This document shows, piece by piece, positions 1-5,696 of a stretch of 5,696 bases of DNA (positions are counted from its first letter, which is position 1; each line of letters begins with the position of its first letter). A model generated the notes under the pieces. The model was not told the DNA's origin, did no database searches, and was given only the letters and a program-made list of their open reading frames with translations. Source of the DNA: Caryophanales bacterium UBA1423 (GTDB lineage Bacteria > Bacillota_I > Bacilli_A > RF39 > UBA660); NCBI GenBank assembly GCA_002304855.1, contig DBPJ01000007.1, positions 4,612 through 10,307 of the forward strand. The letters are read 5' to 3'. Both the position numbers and the translations under genes were made by a program.

Positions 1-13
1 CAATAATTTTAAG

Positions 14-19
14 AAAGGA
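14..19 (+). promoter_or_regulatory. Ribosome binding site of the left-edge gene
   Basis: The sequence AAAGGA lies 9 bases upstream of the ATG at 29, a workable Shine-Dalgarno match and spacing. It supports the ATG at 29 as a real start. However, the reading frame has no stop codon between this ATG and the window edge, so a start further upstream cannot be ruled out. Confidence 0.5.
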
Positions 20-28
20 AAATGGGGA

Positions 29-541
29 ATGGAAATAATAAATGTAGTAGATGTAATAAATATTGTAGCCAAAGAAAGAAAAAATCATCTTATCAAACAC
101 TTCGATGGCCAAAAAATAGAACCAGAAGAAATGTTAAGACACCTAAAAATAGCCCATGAATATTTGAAACAAGCAATTGAAGCATTCATAAAATCTTGTA
201 ATAATGAAAATCCAGATGTAGATGGTGAGGGGGAATTAAGTGTTAGGATTGATCATGACCCTGCTAAACTTGCAGGAATTAAAAAACGTACTCGCATTGA
301 AGAATTGCTCGATAGTTCACATAACAAGAAACCCTCAAAGCCTTACCCAAAACTCAGTAATCATCTATTAGACAACATTTTTAAAGCCCTATGTAATGAC
401 GAGGAAACACGCCAATATCTAGGGATAAAATATGTAAGATGTAATAGTAGTTATTTTCATGATGATATGCCATCAACTTTTATATTTAAAACAGATGGCT
501 TAAAATTACGAACCATAGATAAGGAGCATTACTCTGAATAA
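29..541 (+). CDS. Hypothetical protein, convergent with the dcw operon
   Basis: I do not recognise this 170-residue protein and assign no function. It looks soluble: no signal peptide or membrane segment is visible. Residues 1-57 read as mostly helical and charged. An acidic, Asp/Glu/Gly-rich stretch follows at about 59-69, then a Lys/Arg-rich region at 80-108 with a low-complexity Lys-Pro-Ser patch near 100-107. The last 60 residues (about 110-170) look like a compact mixed fold. Three cysteines (57, 122, 138) form no obvious metal motif. The ATG at 29 has a Shine-Dalgarno sequence 9 bases upstream, but the frame stays open to the left edge, so this could be the 3' part of a longer gene. It ends with TAA about 70 bases before a palindromic terminator that it shares with the PBP gene facing it. 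Its length and protein-like composition make it likely to be coding. It is probably accessory rather than part of the division cluster, which is an inference from its orientation only. Confidence 0.7.
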   Translation: MEIINVVDVINIVAKERKNHLIKHFDGQKIEPEEMLRHLKIAHEYLKQAIEAFIKSCNNENPDVDGEGELSVRIDHDPAKLAGIKKRTRIEELLDSSHNKKPSKPYPKLSNHLLDNIFKALCNDEETRQYLGIKYVRCNSSYFHDDMPSTFIFKTDGLKLRTIDKEHYSE

Positions 542-609
542 CGAAAAATTCTGTTTAAAAGATTTGCAGAATCAATTCAATTGGATAAAAGTTCACCCCA
601 AAAATAATT

Positions 610-641
610 AAAAACTAAGATAAATTTATCTTAGTTTTTTT
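610..641. terminator. Bidirectional intrinsic terminator
   Basis: Positions 610-639 are a perfect 30-bp palindrome centred between 624 and 625, with arms AAAAACTAAGATAAA and its complement. On the plus strand it runs into seven T (635-641). On the minus strand it runs into five T (the complement of 610-614), followed by more A/T-rich sequence. It sits between two convergent genes, 68 bases after the stop of the plus-strand gene and just beyond the PBP stop, so it can serve both. The stem holds only two G:C pairs (615-634 and 619-630), which makes it thermodynamically weak for its length. Folding energy was not computed. Confidence 0.8.
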
Positions 642-649
642 ATTTGAAT

Positions 650-2785
650 TTAATTATCTAAATTATACTTAGGTTTTAATTTCACCTTTAATTTACTATC
701 TTCACTTATTATTGTATCATTAGCTATACTTTGTTCAGTTACAAAACCATACCCTTCAAATTCATAGCCAATATCTAAAATATTGATTAATGTTAGCACT
801 TCACGACTCGACCAACCAATGATATTAGGCATCTTAAAATCATTATTATTAGTAACTAAGAAAACTCTATCTTTATTATTAACTATTGTATTAATTTTTG
901 GATATTGGTCAATGACTATATCACCGCTTCCTAAGATAGTAACCGGGATTTTGTGACTGCTTAACATTTTCTTTACATCATTGACACTTTTATTAATAAA
1001 CGAAGGTAATTGGTATTCGCTTATTTCTTCCTTATTAACATCATTTTGAATAATATTAAAATATTTAGCTATATCTTCAGCTACTGCTTTAACTGCGTTT
1101 GAAACAGCAATACTAGATGAGGCTTTTTTAGCTGCAGCATAAATAATTATTTGGGGATCATCTTTAGGATACATGCCCGCAAAAGATCTAATAACATTAT
1201 AGCCCCCTGTTAAATAACCACCCTTACCATCAGCTATTTGGGCTGTACCAGTCTTACCAATAATATCTAGCCCTTCGACCTTGTATGGATAACCAGTACC
1301 ACTATTACTATCATTATAAATGACATTATACATTAGATCTTTTATTTTATTGACAGTATCAATGCTAGCTACTCGTCCTAATTCACGTTCAGTTCCTTGA
1401 TATAATATTTCATCTGTTTTGGGATTAACCATCTTATCAATAATATATGGTTTTAACATTATACCATTGTTAGCTATAGCAGTTAATGCTTGAACATGTT
1501 GAACAGCAGTAGTGGTTATTCCTTGCCCGAAAGCAGCCGTTGCTATTTCAATTGGATATTTAAATGCTATCTTACCAGTTACTTCTCTTGGTAGACCAAT
1601 ATCAGTTTTTTCACCAAAACCTAATTTTAAAAAATAATCTTTTAGAATACTACCATCAATATATTTTTGAACTAAATTAGTAACTCCAACATTTGACGAT
1701 AAAGCAAATCCTTGATCATAAGTAATTGTCCCCCAACCAATATCATTATAATCCCTTACGATATCATCACCAATCTTAATACTACCTGATAAAAATGTAT
1801 CATGACCATTATATTTATTATTCTCAATTGCTGCCATATAAGTATAAGTTTTCATCGTTGAACCTGGCTCAAAAGCATATGACACAACTGGATCCAAATA
1901 ATTAGTTATATTTCTAATATTCGGATCAAATGATGGATAAGACGATGAAGCTAATATTTTACCAGTCTTAGCATCAGCAACAACCATCAATATCCATTCT
2001 GGATTATATTTAGTATTACTATCATTTAAAGCTCTCTCAACAAACAATTGAATATTACTATCAATCGTTAAATAAATATCCACTCCATCAACTGGATCAA
2101 TCCTTATTTCTTTAGTATTAGGAATCTGATAACCATTACGATCACGTTGATATTTTAAATAACCATCAGTTCCCTTTAATTCCCTATTATAATAACTTTC
2201 TATTCCTAATTCTCCAACAATTTCATTTTTTTCATTGTTTTTAGCGTATCCTAAAGTATATGATAAAAAATTACCATTAGGGTAATACCTTTTATATGAT
2301 TCGATAAAATCAATCCCTGGTAATTGTAAAGCCATTATTTTTTCTTTGGTTAACTCAGTTATACCTCTACCACCAGGTCCTAATTCAACTTGCACTACTC
2401 CTTTTTTATTTAATAAACCTTCAATATATTCAGCACTCATATTTAAGATGGGTGCTAATTTTTCAGCCGTATCTTTTTTATCTACGACATGATACAATTT
2501 ATTCTTACCTTCACTTCGTTTAGGATCAAGATGGGCAATTACTGTATATGACAAAATATTTTGCGCTAAAATATTATCATGAATATCATAAATAGTACCC
2601 CTATTAGCTCGTAATACTTCCGTCTTAGTCATCCTCGAACTAGCTAATTTTTGTAAGTTAATACCATCTATCGTCGTAAATAACGATAGTTGAGCCATTC
2701 TTACACATATTCCAACCAACAAAAAAAAGGACCAAATTAATAATAATGGATTGATTCTTATTTTAGTAACTTGTCCTTTTTCCAT
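650..2785 (-). CDS. pbpB: Class B penicillin-binding protein, septal transpeptidase with two PASTA domains
   Basis: This is a D,D-transpeptidase (FtsI/PBP2B/PBP2x type) that cross-links peptidoglycan at the division septum, anchored in the membrane with its catalytic domain outside. From the ATG at 2785 it has 711 residues, close to B. subtilis PBP2B. Visible parts are a short basic cytoplasmic tail, one membrane segment at about 12-33, the pedestal/dimerisation domain beginning with the RGTIYD motif near 62, and the transpeptidase domain. Its three motifs are intact: STMK (Ser309 nucleophile, Lys312), SSN (363-365) and KTG (511-513). Two PASTA domains follow at about 592-645 and 650-705, favouring the vegetative PBP2B/PBP2x type over single-PASTA SpoVD. 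A GTG at 2794 is in frame, but the only good Shine-Dalgarno would be 1 base away from it; AGGA lies 10 bases before the ATG. The gene is last in the operon, 18 bases after ftsL. The exact paralogue name rests on position and domain layout. Confidence 0.95.
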   Translation of the reverse strand: MEKGQVTKIRINPLLLIWSFFLLVGICVRMAQLSLFTTIDGINLQKLASSRMTKTEVLRANRGTIYDIHDNILAQNILSYTVIAHLDPKRSEGKNKLYHVVDKKDTAEKLAPILNMSAEYIEGLLNKKGVVQVELGPGGRGITELTKEKIMALQLPGIDFIESYKRYYPNGNFLSYTLGYAKNNEKNEIVGELGIESYYNRELKGTDGYLKYQRDRNGYQIPNTKEIRIDPVDGVDIYLTIDSNIQLFVERALNDSNTKYNPEWILMVVADAKTGKILASSSYPSFDPNIRNITNYLDPVVSYAFEPGSTMKTYTYMAAIENNKYNGHDTFLSGSIKIGDDIVRDYNDIGWGTITYDQGFALSSNVGVTNLVQKYIDGSILKDYFLKLGFGEKTDIGLPREVTGKIAFKYPIEIATAAFGQGITTTAVQHVQALTAIANNGIMLKPYIIDKMVNPKTDEILYQGTERELGRVASIDTVNKIKDLMYNVIYNDSNSGTGYPYKVEGLDIIGKTGTAQIADGKGGYLTGGYNVIRSFAGMYPKDDPQIIIYAAAKKASSSIAVSNAVKAVAEDIAKYFNIIQNDVNKEEISEYQLPSFINKSVNDVKKMLSSHKIPVTILGSGDIVIDQYPKINTIVNNKDRVFLVTNNNDFKMPNIIGWSSREVLTLINILDIGYEFEGYGFVTEQSIANDTIISEDSKLKVKLKPKYNLDN

Positions 2786-2795
2786 GTCCCTCACA

Positions 2796-2799
2796 TCCT
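2796..2799 (-). promoter_or_regulatory. Ribosome binding site of the PBP gene
   Basis: AGGA on the minus strand lies 10 bases upstream of the ATG at 2785, within the 18-base gap after the ftsL stop. A second purine run, GAGGG at 2788-2792, is only 2 bases from the ATG and too close to act alone. For the GTG at 2794 the AGGA would be only 1 base away, so this site argues for the ATG. Confidence 0.5.
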
Positions 2800-2803
2800 A
2801 AAA

Positions 2804-3100
2804 TTAATCGACAATTACTTTAATGTTATCATTATTATACTTTAAGCCCATATTTTGAGCAATAGTTTGAATGTTTTCAAGTGATGCTAATTCATTAATT
2901 TTCATCGTTAAGCTCTGATTTTTATTCTGCTGAGTTCCAATTTCTTTCTTTAATTGTTCTACCTCAATATTTAATTTTGATAGTGTAGCCTTGCTAAAAA
3001 CAATGCCTAATGGCGATAATAACATGCAGCAGATAGCAACTACATAAAGTAGTTTTTCAAATTTAAATAATTTTATTCTTTTGCCTCTTTTAATTCCCAT
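2804..3100 (-). CDS. ftsL: Cell division protein FtsL
   Basis: This is a small bitopic divisome protein of 98 residues. FtsL works with DivIC/FtsB and DivIB/FtsQ to recruit and activate the septal synthase (FtsW plus class B PBP). The sequence shows a strongly basic cytoplasmic tail (1-16, Lys/Arg-rich), one hydrophobic segment at about 17-38, then an extracytoplasmic region rich in Leu/Ile/Lys/Glu at about 39-72 that reads as a coiled coil. The end, with IQTIAQNMGLKY at about 77-88, matches the C-terminal region seen in FtsL-like proteins. FtsL is poorly conserved in sequence, so the call rests on size, topology and its position between rsmH and the class B PBP, where ftsL sits in Firmicutes. 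A GTG at 3109 that overlaps the rsmH stop is in frame, but the Shine-Dalgarno would overlap it; the ATG at 3100 is better placed. It starts two bases after the rsmH stop, suggesting translational coupling. Confidence 0.9.
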   Translation of the reverse strand: MGIKRGKRIKLFKFEKLLYVVAICCMLLSPLGIVFSKATLSKLNIEVEQLKKEIGTQQNKNQSLTMKINELASLENIQTIAQNMGLKYNNDNIKVIVD

Positions 3101-3102
3101 AG

Positions 3103-4023
3103 TTAGCACCCTTTCTTCTCTATTACTCTTAATTTTGCTGAACGAGCTCTATTATTTTGCTCTATTTCTTTTTTACTCGGTTCAATTGCTTTTTTAGTAA
3201 TCAATTTAATCTTTGGTTGATATTCTTTTGGAATATTAGGTAATCCCTTTACTCTTGGATCTATGTCACTATATTTTTTAAATAGTTGTTTACAGATTCT
3301 ATCTTCTAACGAATGGAAGGTAATGACACATAGACGACCATTTGGAGCTAATAATTCAATTGCTTGTTCTAAAGTTTTTGCTAAGTTATCTAATTCTTTA
3401 TTGACTTCAATTCTGATTGCTTGAAATACCTTTCTAGCTGGATGTTCTAATCTTTTTCGTTTACTTGGTACTGATTCTTTGATAATGTCAGCTAATTCTA
3501 AAGTTGTTTCTATTTTTTTACCAGTACGATATTTGATAATATTTTTAGCAATATGCTTAGCATATGGTTCTTCACCAAAGCGATAGAAGATGTCAACTAA
3601 CTTTTCATATGGATACTCATTAACTACTTCATAAGCTGATAAGTTATTATCCTGATCCATTCTCATATCTAATCTAGCATCATGATGATAACTGAATCCT
3701 CTATCTGGTTTATCTAATTGTGGACTTGATACCCCTAAATCAAACAGGATACCATCGACCATCTTTATATTTCGTTTATTTAATTCTTTTTTTAAATTGA
3801 CAAAATTACTTTTAATTATTTCAATTCTTTTATCCTTAAATTTCTTTTGACAATATTCAATTGCTTCACTATCTTGATCAAAGGCGAATAGGTGACCCCA
3901 ATTTATTCGCTTTAGTATTTCTTCGCTGTGACCTCCATAGCCTAAGGTGCAATCTACATATATGCCATCTTCCTTAATATTTAGGTATTCAATAGCCTCT
4001 TTTAATAAAACGCTCTTATGCAT
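3103..4023 (-). CDS. rsmH: 16S rRNA (cytosine-1402-N4)-methyltransferase RsmH (MraW)
   Basis: RsmH transfers a methyl group from S-adenosylmethionine to N4 of C1402 in 16S rRNA, in the decoding centre of the small subunit; it is cytoplasmic. The protein is full length at 306 residues. It opens with HKSVLLKEAIEYL, followed by the SAM-binding loop DCTLGYGGHS at 24-33 and an acidic motif FAFDQDSEAI at 47-56. The family hallmark FDLGVSSPQLD-PDRGFSY lies at about 94-112 and RLDMRMD at 117-123. The helical substrate-recognition insert (about 125-200) ends with RKVFQAIRIEVN-EL at about 197-211. C-terminal motifs ITFHSLEDR (234-242) and NNRARSAKLR (290-299) are intact. It starts at an ATG with AGGAG 5 bases upstream, 8 bases after the mraZ stop, and ends two bases before ftsL. 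It is the usual second gene of the mraZ operon. I see nothing missing. Confidence 0.98.
   Translation of the reverse strand: MHKSVLLKEAIEYLNIKEDGIYVDCTLGYGGHSEEILKRINWGHLFAFDQDSEAIEYCQKKFKDKRIEIIKSNFVNLKKELNKRNIKMVDGILFDLGVSSPQLDKPDRGFSYHHDARLDMRMDQDNNLSAYEVVNEYPYEKLVDIFYRFGEEPYAKHIAKNIIKYRTGKKIETTLELADIIKESVPSKRKRLEHPARKVFQAIRIEVNKELDNLAKTLEQAIELLAPNGRLCVITFHSLEDRICKQLFKKYSDIDPRVKGLPNIPKEYQPKIKLITKKAIEPSKKEIEQNNRARSAKLRVIEKKGC
3109..3114 (-). promoter_or_regulatory. Ribosome binding site of ftsL
   Basis: AAAGGG on the minus strand lies inside the last codons of rsmH and 8 bases upstream of the ATG at 3100. It decides the ftsL start, because the alternative GTG at 3109 takes its first base from this same motif and so could not use it. 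The rsmH stop (3103-3105) lies between the site and the start codon. Confidence 0.65.
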
Positions 4024-4028
4024 ATTGA

Positions 4029-4033
4029 CTCCT
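4029..4033 (-). promoter_or_regulatory. Ribosome binding site of rsmH overlapping the mraZ stop
   Basis: AGGAG on the minus strand is 5 bases before the rsmH ATG (4023). Its first two bases are the last two of the mraZ TAG stop (4032-4034). Ribosomes ending on mraZ would sit on this site, so rsmH translation is probably coupled to mraZ. Confidence 0.75.
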
Positions 4034-4469
4034 AAATATTAGTATCAATTTCAAATAAATCTTCGGCAATATCTGATAGATTGTCTTTATTAGTGTTGAA
4101 AAAGTTTTCCCAATTTGACTTTGACCAGATCTCTAAACGATCGTTTACGCCGATGACTATGCACTCTTTAGTTATATCGGCGTAATCGATTAATGGGGAG
4201 GTAATAGTTATACGTCCTTGTTTGTCAAAGTCACATACAGTGGCACCTGATAGGAAGAATCGCATAAAAGCACGTGCATCTTTCTTAGTAAATGGTAATT
4301 GCTTCAATTTAGCTAAAATATGTTCCCATTCACTTCTTGGATATACAAATAGACAGTTATCTAATCCTCTAGTAACAATACAGTCCTTACCTAATTCTTC
4401 CCTAAATTTAGAAGGAATTATAAGTCTATTCTTATCATCAATATTATGATGATACTCTCCCATAAACAT
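4032..4469 (-). CDS. mraZ: Transcriptional regulator MraZ
   Basis: MraZ is a DNA-binding protein of the AbrB/SpoVT superfamily that forms ring-shaped oligomers and controls its own division/cell wall operon. This copy has 145 residues, close to the family norm. It carries two swapped-hairpin repeats: the first from MFMGEYHHNIDDKNRLIIP (1-19) and the second around CDFDKQGRITI (79-89). Each contains the conserved D-x-x-x-R signature that contacts DNA (Asp11 to Arg15, and Asp82 to Arg86). In the first, the position before Arg is Asn rather than the common Gly, while the second has Gly. The start at ATG 4469 gives the canonical MFMGEY N-terminus and has a G-rich Shine-Dalgarno 5 bases upstream. 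An in-frame GTG at 4502 would merely translate the operator repeats and is rejected. It is the first gene of the operon and lies just downstream of its own three MraZ boxes, so autoregulation is very likely. Confidence 0.97.
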   Translation of the reverse strand: MFMGEYHHNIDDKNRLIIPSKFREELGKDCIVTRGLDNCLFVYPRSEWEHILAKLKQLPFTKKDARAFMRFFLSGATVCDFDKQGRITITSPLIDYADITKECIVIGVNDRLEIWSKSNWENFFNTNKDNLSDIAEDLFEIDTNI

Positions 4470-4474
4470 ATAAA

Positions 4475-4480
4475 TCCCCC
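4475..4480 (-). promoter_or_regulatory. mraZ: Ribosome binding site of mraZ, inside the third MraZ box
   Basis: GGGGGA on the minus strand stands 5 bases upstream of the ATG at 4469. It is an unusually G-rich Shine-Dalgarno, and five of its bases belong to the third operator repeat. The same bases therefore seem to serve both MraZ binding in DNA and ribosome binding in mRNA. Confidence 0.6.
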
Positions 4481-4505
4481 ACTTTCTACCACTGTCTACC
4501 ACTAT
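4476..4505 (-). promoter_or_regulatory. mraZ: MraZ operator: three tandem 10-bp boxes
   Basis: On the minus strand three direct repeats follow each other with exactly 10-bp phasing: ATAGTGGTAG (4496-4505), ACAGTGGTAG (4486-4495) and AAAGTGGGGG (4476-4485). All share AGTGG at positions 3-7. This fits the known MraZ binding pattern: TGGGN-type direct repeats at 10-bp phasing in E. coli, and a series of three AAAGTG-type repeats followed by variable bases in Mollicutes. The array lies directly between the promoter -10 element and the mraZ start codon, which is where MraZ boxes are expected. The downstream position favours repression, an inference that depends on the promoter call being right. 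Confidence 0.9.
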
Positions 4506-4532
4506 ATTACTACTTTATGACCATTTTGTAAA
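4504..4532 (-). promoter_or_regulatory. Probable housekeeping-sigma promoter of the mraZ operon
   Basis: On the minus strand a -35 element TTTACA (4527-4532, five of six matches to TTGACA) is separated by 17 bases from TAATAT (4504-4509), a four-of-six match to TATAAT. Transcription would begin near 4497, giving a leader of about 28 bases that contains most of the MraZ boxes. The site lies about 24 bases past the thrS terminator, so the operon has its own start. The -10 is weak and the call rests on spacing and position. Confidence 0.6.
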
Positions 4533-4555
4533 GACTTTTTTGAAAATATTTACAC

Positions 4556-4581
4556 AAAAAAAGAATGGCTATAGCCATTCT
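4556..4581 (-). terminator. Intrinsic terminator of thrS
   Basis: Positions 4562-4581 are a perfect 20-bp palindrome: arms AGAATGGC and GCCATTCT around TATA. On the minus strand it is followed by a run of seven T (complement of 4556-4562). The stem has four G:C pairs in eight. The first stem bases (4581 and 4580) are the last two of the thrS TAG stop codon, so the hairpin starts with no spacer after the gene. It should separate thrS transcription from the mraZ operon. Confidence 0.9.
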
Positions 4582-5696
4582 AATGAGTTTTCAGCTCTAT
4601 TTCCTTTTTAATCATATCAATAAATTCATCTATTCCTATTGTAATTGTCTCTTCGCTACCAAATTTTCGATAACTAATTAGTTGATTATCCCTCTCATTA
4701 TTACCAATAATCACATTATAAGGAATTTTCTTAAGTTGCGCTTCTCTCATTTTATATCCTAATTTTTCATCACGATCATCAATTGTTACTCTAATATCAT
4801 GTTCAAGTAATCTATCTCTTATTTGTTTGACATAATCTAAATGATAAAGATTATTGACCGGAATTAGATTAACTTGTAGTGGTGCTAACCATAATGGAAA
4901 GGCACCAGCATAATGTTCGATTAATGTACCGACAAAACGTTCCATTGAACCAAGTAAGGTACGATGTAACATAATTGGGGTATGTTCTTTACCATCAGCT
5001 CCAATATAGGTCATATTAAAGCGCAATGGCTCATTCATATCCAATTGAATAGTTGTACCTTGCCATTCACGTCCCATTGAATCAACGACCTTCATATCAA
5101 TTGCTGGACCATAAAATTTAGCTCCGCCAACATCCTCTTGATATGCCATACTACGCTCTTCTAATATCTCTCTTAATGTTTTTTCAGCAAATTCCCAGGT
5201 TGCATCATCACCAACATATTTCATTTCTTTATTTTGTAAATCTCTTGTTGATAGATACACTTTCATATCATCAAATCCAAAAACTTTATTGATATCGATG
5301 GCAAAATCAATAATGCCATTGACTTCATCAACAAACTGTTCTTTAGTACATATTAAATGAGCATCATCTTGGGTAAAGCCTCTTACTCTCAACATCCCAT
5401 GTAAAGAACCAGCTGGTTCATAACGATAGACATTACCTAATTCACAATAACGTAATGGTAAGTCTCGATAACTTCTGAGTTTATTTTTATATATCATGAT
5501 ATGGAATGGACAATTCATTGGTTTGACATAATAACTGGTATTCTCATTCATATCTTTTTCTTTCATATCCATTGAAGGATACATATTTTCTTTAAATGTT
5601 TCTAAGTGACCGGAAGTCTCCCATAGATTTCCTAAACCAATATTAGGCGTATAGACATATAAATATCCTCTTTTACGATGTTCTTTACGCCAATAA
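4580..5696 (-). CDS. thrS: Threonyl-tRNA synthetase, C-terminal part (5' end outside window)
   Basis: This class II aminoacyl-tRNA synthetase charges tRNA-Thr with threonine in the cytoplasm. The window holds the last 371 residues. The frame is open through the right edge, and the ATG at 5584 is an internal Met, because the upstream residues (YWRKEHRKRGY, then motif 1 with WETSGH) are plainly ThrRS. The catalytic core shows KPMNCP, motif 2 around YRYEPAGSLHG with RVRGFTQDDAH, and motif 3 in LHRTLLGSMERF. The three zinc ligands that select threonine are present: Cys62, His113 and His244 in window numbering, equivalent to E. coli Cys334, His385 and His511. The anticodon-binding domain fills about 260-371, with GYKMREAQLKKIPY. 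Compared with E. coli, about five extra residues follow LSTR (near 152-160). By that alignment about 270 N-terminal residues (TGS and editing domains, if present) lie outside. It ends in TAG, overlapping its terminator. Confidence 0.97.
   Translation of the reverse strand, partial: YWRKEHRKRGYLYVYTPNIGLGNLWETSGHLETFKENMYPSMDMKEKDMNENTSYYVKPMNCPFHIMIYKNKLRSYRDLPLRYCELGNVYRYEPAGSLHGMLRVRGFTQDDAHLICTKEQFVDEVNGIIDFAIDINKVFGFDDMKVYLSTRDLQNKEMKYVGDDATWEFAEKTLREILEERSMAYQEDVGGAKFYGPAIDMKVVDSMGREWQGTTIQLDMNEPLRFNMTYIGADGKEHTPIMLHRTLLGSMERFVGTLIEHYAGAFPLWLAPLQVNLIPVNNLYHLDYVKQIRDRLLEHDIRVTIDDRDEKLGYKMREAQLKKIPYNVIIGNNERDNQLISYRKFGSEETITIGIDEFIDMIKKEIELKTH

Noticed and set aside
22..160. Short plus-strand frame from ATG 22 encoding a Cys-rich start (CSRCNKYC)
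   Set aside because: The cysteines look zinc-ribbon-like, but the frame ends after about 46 codons and overlaps the longer, more protein-like frame from ATG 29. The Cys codons come from AT-rich TGT triplets in the overlapping frame.
574..590. Short inverted repeat (CAATTCAATTG) between the left gene and the terminator
   Set aside because: It is only 11 bases and AT-rich; this is expected by chance at this composition and shows no T tract or gene-linked position.
542..660. Attachment site, terminal inverted repeats or transposase remnants flanking the plus-strand gene
   Set aside because: I looked for these as a cause of the dcw break, but found no duplicated target site, inverted ends or tRNA fragment in the window; the left flank is not visible.
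4222..4449. Plus-strand ORF of 75 codons opposite mraZ
   Set aside because: It lies wholly antisense to the strongly conserved mraZ coding sequence, has no evident ribosome binding site and no recognisable features; it is a shadow frame.
4501..4506. TATAGT as an alternative -10 element for the mraZ operon
   Set aside because: It would be 20 bases from the -35 TTTACA, too far; TAATAT at 17 bases is better.
4506..4526. Possible fourth, degenerate MraZ box (AAAGTAG or AAATGG upstream of box 1)
   Set aside because: These matches are out of phase with the 10-bp repeat and lack the AGTGG core; three boxes is the supported count.

Overview
The window reads as a chromosomal stretch of a low-GC (roughly 30% by eye) Bacillota-type bacterium. 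Codons end mostly in A or T, Shine-Dalgarno sequences are G/A-rich, and TGG is the Trp codon with no in-frame TGA in any recognised gene, so standard stop usage fits. The conserved order mraZ-rsmH-ftsL-class B PBP is the Firmicutes-style start of the division and cell wall (dcw) cluster. The PBP means the cell makes peptidoglycan, so it is not a wall-less mycoplasma. The MraZ operator resembles the form described in Mollicutes, so an AT-rich Bacilli/Erysipelotrichia-like relative is plausible, but the genus cannot be fixed from sequence alone.

Layout, read along the minus strand from right to left: (1) the C-terminal 371 residues of threonyl-tRNA synthetase (thrS), whose 5' part lies beyond the right edge; (2) an intrinsic terminator whose stem begins inside the thrS stop codon; (3) a probable sigma-A-type promoter, followed by three tandem 10-bp MraZ boxes that cover the -10 edge, the likely transcription start and the mraZ ribosome binding site; (4) a tight four-gene operon: mraZ (regulator), rsmH (16S rRNA methyltransferase), ftsL (divisome bitopic protein) and pbpB (septal transpeptidase with two PASTA domains), with gaps of 8, 2 and 18 bases; (5) a 30-bp perfect palindrome flanked by A/T tracts that can act as a terminator on both strands. 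On the plus strand, converging on that terminator, is one unrecognised gene of 170 codons or more at the left edge.

Functionally, mraZ-pbpB is a self-regulated division module. MraZ senses or sets expression of the operon through its own boxes, RsmH modifies the ribosome, FtsL helps recruit and activate the septal synthase complex, and the PBP cross-links septal peptidoglycan. The operon ends after the PBP: mraY, murD, ftsW, ftsA and ftsZ, which usually follow, are not here. I found no sign of a CRISPR, mobile element, RNA gene or undescribed defence-like system. The points most worth a second look are the operator architecture, the shortened dcw cluster and the unknown convergent gene.
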